Shown: positions 45,201 through 55,327, counted from the stretch's first letter. The stretch is DNA of 64,000 nucleotides from a virus (IMGVR_UViG_3300027763_000043:28974-92973), one strand, 5' to 3'. Notes: generated from the sequence alone by a model not told the origin. Numbers and translations are program-made.

Positions 45201-45280
45201 CGAGGAATTATGATTGAACCACTACCACTACCACCAGGAGTAAATATATAACCAGTTTCAAGTAATACTTTTCTCGCCAT
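42239..45280 (-). CDS. Large virion structural (fibre/baseplate periphery) protein
   Basis: This 1013-residue protein begins MARKVLLETGYIFTPGGSGS. Repeated GLSLGNEIAITG / NGTFIVSSI elements (about 250-310 and 390-430) are beta-rich; TRGTLLIRDNAFGSGNYEYV and FTGLTRARPG are typical of phage tail proteins. WYGAGFVRWGFRGPDGNVIY lies near 640. It is a known type in cyanophage tail clusters, probably peripheral baseplate or fibre network. A TATAAATA box is at 45323-45330. Confidence 0.6.
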   Translation of the reverse strand: MARKVLLETGYIFTPGGSGSGSIIIPRIIPRERIVLITNVTNNQVIYNFSDPNLRATSYSTSSTAGTNITTILLNYNTISMSATDKLQITIDEYDEKFTPSETYIDPVNKFRTSTAQALIDTDFEYGTQITKWENLGMVNNRPFAFPSSVGIATINSITMAANQKGVVVDLVSGSSRPGVGTAIYVQDSILSIANGNYLVETTPSATQFTYTAKAQNSTGITNIFDSNKTGIYSGSTYVSSQIPITGFTVGAGIAVTVTTTDRHGLSLGNEIAITGTTQTAVNGTFIVSSINSPTVFTIYTLTPPGGTPTGGSLFVLPGAQFLHRPFDGGILFSSNGASNFEQAIRQTRRYFRYQSGKGIQVSSGTILKPNIQIDSITSSGLSIGSTITVQTKDIHNIQFVTPGTELVISGANETGYNGAFMVSGVTGYNRVSFASTVGLSTTKASGNYIMTVNNWYGSATRLGVFDQQNGLFFEYDGQTLYAVRRNSTYQLSGKVTVSQNSNTVFQTDAAFPTAFSKQINVGDYIVLRGQSYRVIDIENDTQLRISPGYRGASSTFVIPSKTVDTRIPQSSWNIDKCDGTGPSGFNIDLSKMQMFYIDYSWYGAGFVRWGFRGPDGNVIYVHKLINNNVNTEAYMRSGNLPARYETSTIPPATYLTSSIGPSDTTINVGSTSGFPTRGTLLIRDNAFGSGNYEYVNYTGISGSSFTGLTRARPGAVTPISVTQNSNVATATTTNIQIGQKIIGSSIPEGTFVSSIGSGTLTFSQSATATLSGIAVTFAPMGATSGQSFTTSTVSPIPVEFAFPSYAPSISHWGTSVIMDGRFDDDKSLIFTFGQQTTTNLTPGQTKALLSIRVAPSADSGVAAAFGQRELTNRMQLVLRTLGVSIAGISTANVLVRAFLNGIPSSTTTWTNAVGNVSGVQNSSLAQIADYAGGNTSVNGGEVIAGFFVNSTSTLDLSTVRDLGNSILGGGGVNSNTQIYPDGPDVLTITATNLTPGTGVNLLTRLSWTEAQA

Positions 45281-45322
45281 TTAAAAAAATCCCCTATCTT
45301 ATGTGTTTTACTTGTGTTACTT

Positions 45323-45330
45323 TATTTATA
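45323..45330 (-). promoter_or_regulatory. Late promoter before the 1013-residue protein
   Basis: The minus strand reads TATAAATA, exact consensus, 42 bases before ATG 45280. Confidence 0.6.
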
Positions 45331-45331
45331 A

Positions 45332-48300
45332 CTAGAACATTATGTCCAATGCTTTGAATGGATATTTTCTTGGAAGTATTGAATTAGATCCTACAGTGGT
45401 TTTAATCACAACTTGTGTCCCTACGGGAAGTGATTCTGTAAATTTAATATACCCATCATAATCAATTGTATATCCATCATTCGTACACAATAAACTAGTA
45501 TTCCAAACATATTCACTATTATGAATATACGCAGATTGAAGAACACCATTTATAGTAATCAATAATCTAAATGGATTTTCAATCAGAACAGTATTATAAT
45601 TATATTTTGGGACAAAAGTATTACTATAACCATTAGTTGCAGAAGTAATGTCATCCAATTCATATAAATCACCAATACTGGCAGTAAGATTAGTGAGTTG
45701 AGATCCATCGCCATAATAAGTAATGATACCAGTAGTTGCTTTTATAGTACCGGAAGAAATCTTAACTGTACCTAATGTAGCAATACCAGAAATATTTAAA
45801 GAAGTTCCTGCAATATCCGAACCACTTATAGTCCCACTACCAATTAATGCTCCATTAACATAAAATCCATTAGCAGAAGTAACACTACCGATAAAATAAC
45901 CACTACCACCAACCCAGAGTTTAGATGTTGGATTTGTGGTCCCAATTCCCAAACTTGAAGTAGAAGCATTGAAGATTAGATTTGGATTTGAATTTAATGA
46001 TGCAGTGGGATTTGCATCTGGTGTTTGGGAAAATACAATACTTGTTGATGTATTTGTTGTATTTGTTGAAAGAGCCACACTCTGAGCAGATGCCGCAGAC
46101 CCAATTCCAGTTAGTTTTGAACCATCACCATAATAAACAACAGTAGTAATTCCAGGATTTGATGATGTTATAATACCTAAAATACCATCAATTAATATAC
46201 CAGTAGATCCAACACCAACCGTAGCAATACCAGAAACACTGAGGTTATTGGATGCTTTAATACTACCAAATACATCTAAATTTGTAGTTGGATTTGTAGT
46301 TCCAATGCCAAGATAACTCAGAGCAGGATTGAATACGATAGAATTAGATGATACCGAAATGCTAGAAATCGTTCCACTATTATTTTGAGATAGTAAAGGA
46401 TAATAAGTTTGATTAGTATCAATATTTGAAATTATACTTGGAATATTACCCGTCAGATTAGATCCATCACCATAATAAACAACAGTAGTAATTCCAGGAT
46501 TTGATGATGATATAATACCAGTAATACCATTAATTAATATACCAGTAGATCCAACACCAACCGTAGCAATACCAGTAACATTAAGTTTCTGCGATGTTAA
46601 ATCAGTGGTACTAGTGACTCCTAAGGTAGTGATGCCAGAAACATTTAACTGTTTTGAAGTTAAACTGGTAGTACTAGTGATTCCAAGAGTAGAAATTCCA
46701 GAAACATGAAGTTGAGTAACTGATGCAATGCCACCAATAACATTTTCAGCAGTAAGAGCAACACCAACAGAATTACCTTGAGCTACTGGAGAACCATTGA
46801 TATCACCATAAAATGTAATAATACCAGAATTATTTGCTCTTATAGTACTAGAAGAAATATTAAATGCACCTATTGTACCAATTCCAGAAATACTTAATCC
46901 AGTACCTACAATATCTGCACCGGTTATAGATCCACCACCAATTAATGCCCCATTAACATAAAAACCAGAAGAAGTAACAATTCCAGTAAAGTAACCATCA
47001 CCTTCAACAAAAAGTTTAGATGATGGATTAGTTGAACCAATTCCAACATTAAATAAACTATTACCAATAATCCAAGAATTAGTTCCAGAACCAATTTTTA
47101 ATTGATCAGAACCAGTTGTGTCTGGTAATTGAACCTCAAATCCAATTGCAATGTTTCTATCACCAGCAGTTTGAGTGCATCCCGAACGAGTACCAAAGAA
47201 AGTATTATGCCATCCGTTCGAATTGGATCCCGAATGTTTACCAAAAAAGTTATTATATCTTCCAGTAACAACATTAATACCCGCCCACATTCCAAAGAAA
47301 TTATTATATTTACCGGTAGTGGCATTTTCTCCCGCACCAAATCCAAAAAAGTTATTATAAGATCCAGAGGTTATAGTTTTTCCAGCACCAGCACCAAATA
47401 TATTATTATGTTTACCACTAGATTGTCCAGATTGCCCTTTACCTGCTTCTTTACCAAAGAAATTATTGTAACATCCAGTAGTATTATAATATCCCGCAGA
47501 TTCACCAAAGAAATTATTCCATTTTCCAGTAGTATTATATCTTCCTGCTCCAGAACCGGCAAAAAAGTTATGAACCCCAGAAGTAATAGAACATCCAGTG
47601 GTATTATCACCAATTCTTATGTTATTATTTGTAAAACTTAAAGTTCCACCAATAGAAACAGTTGTTATTGGATTTGTGGTTCCAATACCCAATCTAGATC
47701 CAGAAGCATTAAATACTAAATTTGGATTAGTTTTTAATGTTGCTGCAATACTAACAGTAGGATCTGTTGCAAAAATTATGCTTGTAGTTTGATCACTTAG
47801 ATCAACTTCAATACTAACAGTCTGCGCCTGGGCAGCAGTACCAATACCAGTAAGTTGGGATCCATCACCATAATAGAAAACAGTACCAACACCCATATTT
47901 GCAGATGTTACAATACCCAATCCATTCTCAGATTTAATTAATACTCCATCAAATCCACCAAAGGTAGAAATACCAGAAACATTAAGTTTTTGTACTGTTA
48001 AATCAGTGGTACTGGTAACTCCTAATGTAGAAATACCGGAAACAGTAATATTAGTTACAATACCCGATGTAACATTAAGATTCGTAATAGTACCAGCAAT
48101 ACCAGTCAGGTTGGTTACAATGCCCGATGTAACATTAAGGTTAGTGATAGTACCCGCTACACCAGTTAGGTTAGTTACAATACCAGATGTTACTGTAAGG
48201 TTAGTGATAGTACCCGCTACACCGGTAATATTGGTAATAATACCCGATGTAACGGTAAGGTTAGTAATCGTACCGGCAATACCAGTCAGGTTAGTTACAA

Positions 48301-48865
48301 TACCTGATGTTACTTTAAGATTGGTGATTGTTGCTGCTATACCAGTCAGGTTGGTTACAATACCTGATGTAACGGTAAGGTTGGTGATTGTTGCTGCTAT
48401 GCCAGTCAGGTTAGTTACAATACCTGATGTTACTTTAAGATTGGTGATTGTGCCCGCTACACCAGTAAAGTTGGTAATGATACCAGATGTTACTGTGAGG
48501 TTGGTTATAGTACCCGCTACACCGGTAATATTAGTAACTATTCCAGAAGTTGCACTGAAGTTGATAATTGTACCAAGGCCAGAAATATTTAATCCAGTTC
48601 CTAAGATAGAACTAGCATTTATATTTCCAGTAAACTTACCATCTCCAATTACATCAAGTTTTACTGTTGGTACAGTAGATCCAATACCAACAAAAAATGA
48701 ACTTCCAATTTTTAAATCAGAATTTACCTGTCCACCAATACTAATATTGGTGCTAATTGCAACAGTATTTGCATTAATATTTAAGTTATTAGGGCTAGTA
48801 ATTGTTGGCGTACCAGATGCCCCGATTAAGCTAATCCTTTTTACGCCAAAATCCTTATCTGCCAT
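45332..48865 (-). CDS. Repeat-rich tail fibre with NNFFG beta-roll
   Basis: This 1177-residue protein has at its N-terminus about ten 20-residue repeats of type VTSGIVTNLTGIAGTITNL, then VGIGTTNP modules, a NNFFGxxAGxYNTTG beta-roll (about 420-570), and further fibre modules. The C-terminal part (YELDDITSATNGYSNTFVPK, LLITINGVLQ) is a separate domain. There is no S74 domain. The 20-residue repeat is shared with the 1444-residue fibre. Confidence 0.72.
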   Translation of the reverse strand: MADKDFGVKRISLIGASGTPTITSPNNLNINANTVAISTNISIGGQVNSDLKIGSSFFVGIGSTVPTVKLDVIGDGKFTGNINASSILGTGLNISGLGTIINFSATSGIVTNITGVAGTITNLTVTSGIITNFTGVAGTITNLKVTSGIVTNLTGIAATITNLTVTSGIVTNLTGIAATITNLKVTSGIVTNLTGIAGTITNLTVTSGIITNITGVAGTITNLTVTSGIVTNLTGVAGTITNLNVTSGIVTNLTGIAGTITNLNVTSGIVTNITVSGISTLGVTSTTDLTVQKLNVSGISTFGGFDGVLIKSENGLGIVTSANMGVGTVFYYGDGSQLTGIGTAAQAQTVSIEVDLSDQTTSIIFATDPTVSIAATLKTNPNLVFNASGSRLGIGTTNPITTVSIGGTLSFTNNNIRIGDNTTGCSITSGVHNFFAGSGAGRYNTTGKWNNFFGESAGYYNTTGCYNNFFGKEAGKGQSGQSSGKHNNIFGAGAGKTITSGSYNNFFGFGAGENATTGKYNNFFGMWAGINVVTGRYNNFFGKHSGSNSNGWHNTFFGTRSGCTQTAGDRNIAIGFEVQLPDTTGSDQLKIGSGTNSWIIGNSLFNVGIGSTNPSSKLFVEGDGYFTGIVTSSGFYVNGALIGGGSITGADIVGTGLSISGIGTIGAFNISSSTIRANNSGIITFYGDINGSPVAQGNSVGVALTAENVIGGIASVTQLHVSGISTLGITSTTSLTSKQLNVSGITTLGVTSTTDLTSQKLNVTGIATVGVGSTGILINGITGIISSSNPGITTVVYYGDGSNLTGNIPSIISNIDTNQTYYPLLSQNNSGTISSISVSSNSIVFNPALSYLGIGTTNPTTNLDVFGSIKASNNLSVSGIATVGVGSTGILIDGILGIITSSNPGITTVVYYGDGSKLTGIGSAASAQSVALSTNTTNTSTSIVFSQTPDANPTASLNSNPNLIFNASTSSLGIGTTNPTSKLWVGGSGYFIGSVTSANGFYVNGALIGSGTISGSDIAGTSLNISGIATLGTVKISSGTIKATTGIITYYGDGSQLTNLTASIGDLYELDDITSATNGYSNTFVPKYNYNTVLIENPFRLLITINGVLQSAYIHNSEYVWNTSLLCTNDGYTIDYDGYIKFTESLPVGTQVVIKTTVGSNSILPRKYPFKALDIMF

Positions 48866-48879
48866 TATACTTTTTTAGT

Positions 48880-48887
48880 TATTTATT
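48880..48887 (-). promoter_or_regulatory. Late-type box before the 1177-residue fibre
   Basis: The minus strand reads AATAAATA 14 bases before ATG 48865, which also overlaps the region after the protease stop. Confidence 0.45.
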
Positions 48888-48894
48888 TGATTAC

Positions 48895-50991
48895 TCATTC
48901 CAATTCCAATGATATATTCACACCTTCAAAGGAAAGGTTAGAACCAGATGCAAATTGTGCTGTTGAATTGGATATGGATATTTGTACAACTTGTCTAAAT
49001 GGGTTTGAAAGTACTCTATTTGTAGCGCCTCTCAAATTACTATTTCCTCTAAGATTATAAGAATCTCCAGGTAAATCTGGATTATCAGTAGAAAAGTTAT
49101 AAGATCTTGACCAATAATTTGCATCATTCACATTTGAAAATGGATCAGATAAATTAATTGCCACACTTCCATCAGTTTTCAACCAGGTACGAGTAGCACT
49201 TTGATCTGATGATCTATTATTCTGCAAGTACAATGCAATAACCGAACAAGCATTTGGTCCAGCAGCACTAGTTCCATTAAACCAAGTATCATGAAAAAAC
49301 GAATTATCGGACCTAAAATAATCTTCATAATTTGTAGTGTATCCAGCAGCCATGGTCATTTCAGCAGGAGCCCAGACATCAATCATTGGACCATTATTGG
49401 AATAACAAACTCTACGAACAGAAAAGGCAGTAGATCCTTGTCTAGATCCAGAAGGTTCAACTGCACAATCTAATGCACCAACACGTATTGATCCCTGATT
49501 ATTGGTAATATCACCAGAACCTCCTTTCTGAACTCCACCAACTCTATTAATAAATTGTGTATTAAAATCATACCAATTACCATAATCAACATCAGTTGGA
49601 TCAGAAAGTTTTTGATTATCATTACCAGCAGATGCTACAACAATACATCCCGCAGCAATTGCATTCTCCGCACCAGAATTGGAAGCATTTGAAACAAGAG
49701 TATCCAAAAATTTTCCAGAACCAGAATATCCAGTCGTTCCTACAAAAGAACCGTTATTATATGTAAAGTACATATGATTTCTTGCACTACCACAATTACT
49801 TGGTGGAGTATCATCAAATCCAGTTCCAACATAAGTTTGAGTGTTTCCTCGATATCCTATTGTATAGGTAGTTCCAAAAGTATTTCCAGTAGAAAAGGAT
49901 AAACCATAACTATTATTAATTAAGGTTGGATCAGGATCTCCACCTTGGGAAATTTTCTTTGCATTATGAAAAATAGTACAGACATTAAGTGCGGTAAATG
50001 GATCTAGATATCCACCTGCACCACTTAAAGCAATTCTTATATTCCATATATTACAATTAAAAGCAAGACCAAATGTTTTTCCACCTATTTGAGATGCACA
50101 TGCTGTTCCATGCCCACCGGCTATTTGATTTCCATTAGAATTTGGCGTTTTAGTAGACACATGTTCAAGTGTGTATAATGAAGTTAAACTAGATAACGTT
50201 CCTAAAGATAAGAATTGGGAAGATCTTTTCGAAGTATTTGTCCACCATTCATTTGCTGCTGTTGTAGCAATCCCAACTCCAACATTTACACCATCTACTG
50301 TTTTTGTATACGTTAGCCCTCTAGTATCAAAGTATGTTGGATCTACTTTATATGGTCCATCAAGTATAACATCTTTAACTCTTGTTGTTCCATCATCTTT
50401 CAAAAATTCGGGATGCAAATAAGCAACACCCTCATCAATGATTACGGCATCGACATTTGTTCCATCACGATTATAAGATAATTTAGAATCAACTTTTGAA
50501 GTTGTGACAATTCCAACTCCACGAAATGGTAAACTACTTGGAGTATTCACAAATAAATGTGACCAATTGCCTCTCACACCATTTTTATAAGTAATAGACG
50601 TAAAATCATTTCCAATAGATGCAGTTATTACTGGTTTATTAAATGCGACCTTATTGTTATAAAATCGCAATAACATCGTTGATTGTGGTTGTGGATACTT
50701 ATCAGGATTTAATTGAACACTTTCAATCTTTTCATGAGTTCTTAAAATATATGCTTCTTCTTGTGAAATTAAATATATCGCAGTTCTTAATGAAAATTCC
50801 TGCAAATTTGCACATTCTATTTTTCTATTTGGAATTCCATCAATTTCATTTTCATTAATAATATAATTATGAATTTCTTCCCAATCATTTTCATCGTTAA
50901 CTATGACAATATATTCATCAATTGGATCTGGAATATATTCAATTATTTCTACAGGAAAAGATGATCTAAAACTAGGATTAATTATTTCCAT
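48895..50991 (-). CDS. Subtilisin-like (S8) serine protease, virion-associated
   Basis: This 698-residue protein has a full S8 triad: Asp186 in DAVIIDEGVAYLHPEF, His294 in GGHGTACASQIGG, Ser575 in FNGTSAAGPNAC, and oxyanion Asn457 in VVASAGNDN. The N-terminal 180 residues may act as a propeptide or virion anchor; the 120 C-terminal residues are an extra beta-rich domain. There is no signal peptide. It lies two bases from the upstream 1444-residue fibre gene, among structural genes. It may process tail proteins or cut host surface proteins. Confidence 0.82.
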   Translation of the reverse strand: MEIINPSFRSSFPVEIIEYIPDPIDEYIVIVNDENDWEEIHNYIINENEIDGIPNRKIECANLQEFSLRTAIYLISQEEAYILRTHEKIESVQLNPDKYPQPQSTMLLRFYNNKVAFNKPVITASIGNDFTSITYKNGVRGNWSHLFVNTPSSLPFRGVGIVTTSKVDSKLSYNRDGTNVDAVIIDEGVAYLHPEFLKDDGTTRVKDVILDGPYKVDPTYFDTRGLTYTKTVDGVNVGVGIATTAANEWWTNTSKRSSQFLSLGTLSSLTSLYTLEHVSTKTPNSNGNQIAGGHGTACASQIGGKTFGLAFNCNIWNIRIALSGAGGYLDPFTALNVCTIFHNAKKISQGGDPDPTLINNSYGLSFSTGNTFGTTYTIGYRGNTQTYVGTGFDDTPPSNCGSARNHMYFTYNNGSFVGTTGYSGSGKFLDTLVSNASNSGAENAIAAGCIVVASAGNDNQKLSDPTDVDYGNWYDFNTQFINRVGGVQKGGSGDITNNQGSIRVGALDCAVEPSGSRQGSTAFSVRRVCYSNNGPMIDVWAPAEMTMAAGYTTNYEDYFRSDNSFFHDTWFNGTSAAGPNACSVIALYLQNNRSSDQSATRTWLKTDGSVAINLSDPFSNVNDANYWSRSYNFSTDNPDLPGDSYNLRGNSNLRGATNRVLSNPFRQVVQISISNSTAQFASGSNLSFEGVNISLELE

Positions 50992-50992
50992 A

Positions 50993-53900
50993 TCAAATCA
51001 TTGTCTCCCTACTAAATCTATAAGTTACTAGTCCACTTACACCACTTTCTGGAGTAAACAATAATTTACACATACCAGAAGAAACTGTTGCTCCGACTGA
51101 AACTATCAAACTTGGTTCAAACATAATTCCATATTCTTGAGAATATGCAGTTGTACCATTTTGCATCAAAAGAACCTTCTGTGCCTGCATGGAACTTGCA
51201 GATTGAACATAAATGGTATATTCTGCAGTTCTAAAATTGATAGAGGAAATTGAAAAACTGTCAATATCAGTACTTACACCAACAGAAGCTGAAAATGTTC
51301 CAACTCCTGTTTTTACACCATATATCTCAACTTGAATTGGTGTTGTTGGATTTGTGGACCCTATTCCCAAATTACCACTTACAAAAGCGCCACCAGTGAC
51401 TTGGAGTGGTTGTGATAGTGTTCCTGTTGAGGATCCAGTACTAATTAATACTGGACCGTTAGTAAATGTGGAAAGTCCAGTAACTTGGAGATCGGTAAAT
51501 GTATTAGGTGCATTAGCGATTGCCGTTTCAATTGTTTCCGTGGTTATAGCATCAAGAGAAGCAATGTTTTGCAGTTGTCTTGAAGAACTAATAACTTGAC
51601 TTGTACCAATATAATATGCGTTAGAAGTTGTAATTCCAGAAACATAAAGATTAGTTGCTGTTGCAATTCCTAAAGTAGCAATTCCAGTAATATTTAAATT
51701 TGTAAATGTTGCTGCTATACCAGTAATATTGGTAATGATACCTGATATTACATTAAGATTGGTTATAGTCGCTGCAACACCAGTAATATTGGTTACAATA
51801 CCAGATGTTACTGTAAGGTTGGTAATCGTACCGGCAATACCAGTAAAGTTGGTAATGATACCTGAAGTAACATTAAGGTTAGTAATAGTAGCAGCAATAC
51901 CAGTAAGGTTGGTTACAATCCCAGATGTTACTGTAAGGTTGGTAATCGTACCAGCAATACCAGTTAAGTTGGTTACGATACCTGAGGTTACTGTAAGGTT
52001 GGTAATCGTACCCGCTACACCAGTCAGGTTGGTTACGATACCTGATGTTACATTGAGATTCGTAATAGTACCAGCGATACCAGTAATATTGGTAATGATA
52101 CCAGATGTTACTGTAAGATTAGTAATAGTACCAGCGATACCAGTTAAGTTAGTTACAATACCCGATGTAACGGTAAGGTTCGTAATCGTACCAGCGATAC
52201 CAGTCAGGTTGGTTACGATACCTGATGTAACATTAAGATTCGTAATAGTACCAGCAATACCAGTCAGGTTGGTTACGATACCTGATGTAACATTAAGGTT
52301 GGTAATAGTACCAGCAATACCAGTAAAGTTGGTAATGATACCTGATGTAACATTAAGGTTGGTAATCGTACCAGCAATACCAGTAAAGTTGGTTATAATA
52401 CCAGATGTTACTGTGAGGTTGGTGATAGTACCAGCAATACCAGTAAAGTTGGTTACGATGCCTGAGGTTACTGTGAGGTTGGTTATAGTACCCGCCACAC
52501 CGGTAATATTGGTAATAATACCCGATGTAACGGTAAGGTTAGTAATCGTACCGGCAATACCAGTCAGGTTGGTTACAATACCCGATGTAACATTAAGACT
52601 GGTTATAGTGGCAGCAATACCAGTTAGGTTGGTTACAATACCCGATGTAACATTAAGACTGGTTATAGTGGCAGCAATACCAGTAAGGTTAGTTACAATA
52701 CCTGATGTTACTTTAAGATTGGTGATTGTGGCAGCTACACCAGTAATATTAGTAATGATACCTACTGTTGCATTAAAATCAGTAATAGTACCAGCAACAC
52801 CGGTAATGTAAGTGATAATTCCTACAGTACTGCTGATATCAGTAAAACTACCAGTTATAGCAGTAATTTGAGTATCAGTAACCTGAACCCCACCAACTGC
52901 TAAACGAACACCATTTGGTACAAGTGTAGATCCAATTCCAATTGCCTGATTAGATAACCAAGAATCGGTTGTACCAACACCATAAGTTCCCCCCTTAACC
53001 CACATAAATTGCTTATATGTATTTGGAAGACTACTAAGTCCAGTTCTTCCTAATGGAACTAACCAAGAACCTTCAGTACTTGCAATTGCAATGCCACCAT
53101 GATTTGCAGTATTATCCGTAGAAATATCATTTCCAAATGCATCAGTAGTAATACCAATTATAATATCCTTATCTTTAACTTGTAATGAAGCAACAGCAAA
53201 AATTGCATTAGTACCACCAACACTAACACTTCCAGTAATATTTAAATCACCAAAAACTGTAAAACTGTTTGAAGTCTGTAATCTATCCGCAGATACAGTA
53301 CCAGCATTTAAATTAGACGCATTTTGATAAAAAGTCCCAGGTTGATCATTCAAATACTGAACATTTAAATTTGAAACTAATGTAGATGAAGCAACAGAAA
53401 TTGGAGCAGTTCCATATACTATAGTAGAATCAAATCTAGATGCAGTTATAATACCAGAAGAATTAATATTAGTATTTGAAATATTGGCAATCGTACCAAT
53501 ACCAGTATAATTTAAATTAGTACCACTAAGATTGGTGATTGTGGCCGCTACACCAGTCAGGTTGGTTACAATACCTGAGGTTACATTAAGACTGGTAATT
53601 GTGACTGCTACACCAGTCAAGTTAGTTACAATACCCGATGTAACATTAAGATTTGTAATAGTACCTGCTACACCAGTAATATTAGTAATGATACCTGAGG
53701 TAACATTCAGATTCGTAATCGTACCTGCGATACCAGTTAAGTTGGTTACGATACCTGATATTACTGTAAGGTTCGTAATCGTACCCGCTATGCCAGTCAG
53801 GTTGGTTACAATACCTGATGTAGCATTCAGATTTGTTATAGTAACCGCTATGCCAGTTAGATTAGTTACGATACCTGAAGTAACATTAAGGTTGGTTATA

Positions 53901-55327
53901 GTACCAGCAATACCAGTTAAATTAGTTACAATACCAGAGGTAACATTGAGATTCGTAATCGTACCAGCAATACCAGTAATATTGGTAATGATACCAGAGG
54001 TAACGTTAAGACTGGTTATAGTACCCGCTACACCAGTAATATTGGTAATAATACCTGAGGTAACATTAAGATTAGTGATTGTTGCTGCTACACCAGTAAT
54101 ATTAGTAACTATTCCAGAAGTTGCATTGAAATTGGTTATAGTACCAATACCAGTATAATTTAAATTAGTACCACTAAGATTCGTAATAGTACCAGATACA
54201 CCAGTAATATTGGTAATAATACCAGATGTAACATTGAGATTAGTAATTGTTGCTGCTACACCAGTCAGGTTGGTAATAATCCCCGATGTTACTGTAAGGT
54301 TAGTAATCGTACCAGCGATACCAGTCAGGTTAGTTACAATACCCGATGTGACATTAAGGTTGGTGATTGTTGCTGCTACACCAGTCAGGTTAGTTACAAT
54401 ACCTGAAGTAACATTAAGGTTGGTGATTGTTGCTGCTACACCAGTCAGGTTGGTAATAATCCCCGATGTTACTGTAAGGTTCGTAATCGTACCCGCTACA
54501 CCAGTCAGGTTGGTTACAATACCTGAAGTAACATTAAGGTTGGTGATTGTTGCTGCTACACCAGTAATATTGGTAATAATACCTGATGTTACTGTAAGGT
54601 TAGTAATCGTACCAGCAATACCAGTCAGGTTAGTTACAATACCCGATGTAACATTAAGGTTCGTAATCGTACCCGCTACACCAGTCAGGTTGGTTACAAT
54701 ACCTGAAGTAACATTAAGGTTGGTGATTGTTGCTGCTACACCAGTAATATTGGTAATAATACCTGATGTAGCATTAAGGTTCGTAATCGTACCCGCTACA
54801 CCAGTAATATTGGTTACAATACCTGAAGTAACATTAAGGTTCGTAATCGTACCAGCGATACCAGTCAGGTTGGTTACGATACCAGAGGTAACATTAAGGT
54901 TGGTTATAGTAGCTGCAATACCAGTTAAATTGGTTACAATACCAGAGGTAACATTAAGGTTGGTTATAGTACCAGCAACACCGGTAATATTGGTAATAAT
55001 GCCTGATGTTACTTTAAGATTTACAATACTCCCAATACCAGTTATATTCCCATTTCTAGCAGTAAACTCATCAACTGTTAGATCATTGGAAATATATAAA
55101 TCTCTACCAACGTATAAATCTCCACCAGTAGTCGTAATACCTCCAGAAGATGCAAGTGTAGTAACTCCGGTTATTTCAGTATCACCAATGACATATAATT
55201 TTCTCCCCCCAGCGTTTGTCGTTCCAATGCCAACTTTACCAGTTACTTCAATAACTGTCTTATTTTCGGTATAAGAACTAATACCTACTTTAAGATTTTG
55301 TTGTCTACCGCTGAGATATTGCGACAT
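50993..55327 (-). CDS. Fibre of about fifty 20-residue repeats
   Basis: This 1444-residue protein is mostly two blocks (about residues 98-570 and 760-1230) of the repeat NVTSGIVTNLTGIAGTITNL, with spacing of 20 residues (60 bp) and alternation of I/V, A/G and L/I positions. Between the blocks is a unique module (about 600-760, VGGTNAIFAVASLQVKDKDI). The C-terminus (TGVGTFSASVGVSTDIDSFS, EYTIYVQSASSMQAQKVLLM) is a globular domain that may bind the next protein. The repeats probably form a long trimeric beta-structured shaft. Confidence 0.72.
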   Translation of the reverse strand: MSQYLSGRQQNLKVGISSYTENKTVIEVTGKVGIGTTNAGGRKLYVIGDTEITGVTTLASSGGITTTGGDLYVGRDLYISNDLTVDEFTARNGNITGIGSIVNLKVTSGIITNITGVAGTITNLNVTSGIVTNLTGIAATITNLNVTSGIVTNLTGIAGTITNLNVTSGIVTNITGVAGTITNLNATSGIITNITGVAATITNLNVTSGIVTNLTGVAGTITNLNVTSGIVTNLTGIAGTITNLTVTSGIITNITGVAATITNLNVTSGIVTNLTGVAGTITNLTVTSGIITNLTGVAATITNLNVTSGIVTNLTGVAATITNLNVTSGIVTNLTGIAGTITNLTVTSGIITNLTGVAATITNLNVTSGIITNITGVSGTITNLSGTNLNYTGIGTITNFNATSGIVTNITGVAATITNLNVTSGIITNITGVAGTITSLNVTSGIITNITGIAGTITNLNVTSGIVTNLTGIAGTITNLNVTSGIVTNLTGIAVTITNLNATSGIVTNLTGIAGTITNLTVISGIVTNLTGIAGTITNLNVTSGIITNITGVAGTITNLNVTSGIVTNLTGVAVTITSLNVTSGIVTNLTGVAATITNLSGTNLNYTGIGTIANISNTNINSSGIITASRFDSTIVYGTAPISVASSTLVSNLNVQYLNDQPGTFYQNASNLNAGTVSADRLQTSNSFTVFGDLNITGSVSVGGTNAIFAVASLQVKDKDIIIGITTDAFGNDISTDNTANHGGIAIASTEGSWLVPLGRTGLSSLPNTYKQFMWVKGGTYGVGTTDSWLSNQAIGIGSTLVPNGVRLAVGGVQVTDTQITAITGSFTDISSTVGIITYITGVAGTITDFNATVGIITNITGVAATITNLKVTSGIVTNLTGIAATITSLNVTSGIVTNLTGIAATITSLNVTSGIVTNLTGIAGTITNLTVTSGIITNITGVAGTITNLTVTSGIVTNFTGIAGTITNLTVTSGIITNFTGIAGTITNLNVTSGIITNFTGIAGTITNLNVTSGIVTNLTGIAGTITNLNVTSGIVTNLTGIAGTITNLTVTSGIVTNLTGIAGTITNLTVTSGIITNITGIAGTITNLNVTSGIVTNLTGVAGTITNLTVTSGIVTNLTGIAGTITNLTVTSGIVTNLTGIAATITNLNVTSGIITNFTGIAGTITNLTVTSGIVTNITGVAATITNLNVISGIITNITGIAATFTNLNITGIATLGIATATNLYVSGITTSNAYYIGTSQVISSSRQLQNIASLDAITTETIETAIANAPNTFTDLQVTGLSTFTNGPVLISTGSSTGTLSQPLQVTGGAFVSGNLGIGSTNPTTPIQVEIYGVKTGVGTFSASVGVSTDIDSFSISSINFRTAEYTIYVQSASSMQAQKVLLMQNGTTAYSQEYGIMFEPSLIVSVGATVSSGMCKLLFTPESGVSGLVTYRFSRETMI
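50993..55327. repeat. Tandem 60-bp minisatellite inside the fibre gene
   Basis: Two arrays (about 51690-52830 and 53530-55020) of a 60-bp unit that differ at few bases. They encode the 20-residue fibre repeat. The related array at about 48040-48560 lies in the neighbouring fibre gene. Array length is expected to change by recombination. Confidence 0.8.

Noticed and set aside
51729-55274. Long plus-strand ORFs with VTIPDVTLRLVIVPAIPV repeats
   Set aside because: They are mirror readings of the 60-bp fibre repeats; no ribosome binding site and no separate conservation pattern. The same applies to 48006-48878 and to ORFs opposite the Gly-rich and Calx-beta genes.
50993-55327. CRISPR array
   Set aside because: The 60-bp units are contiguous, coding and vary at wobble positions; there are no spacers and no Cas genes.
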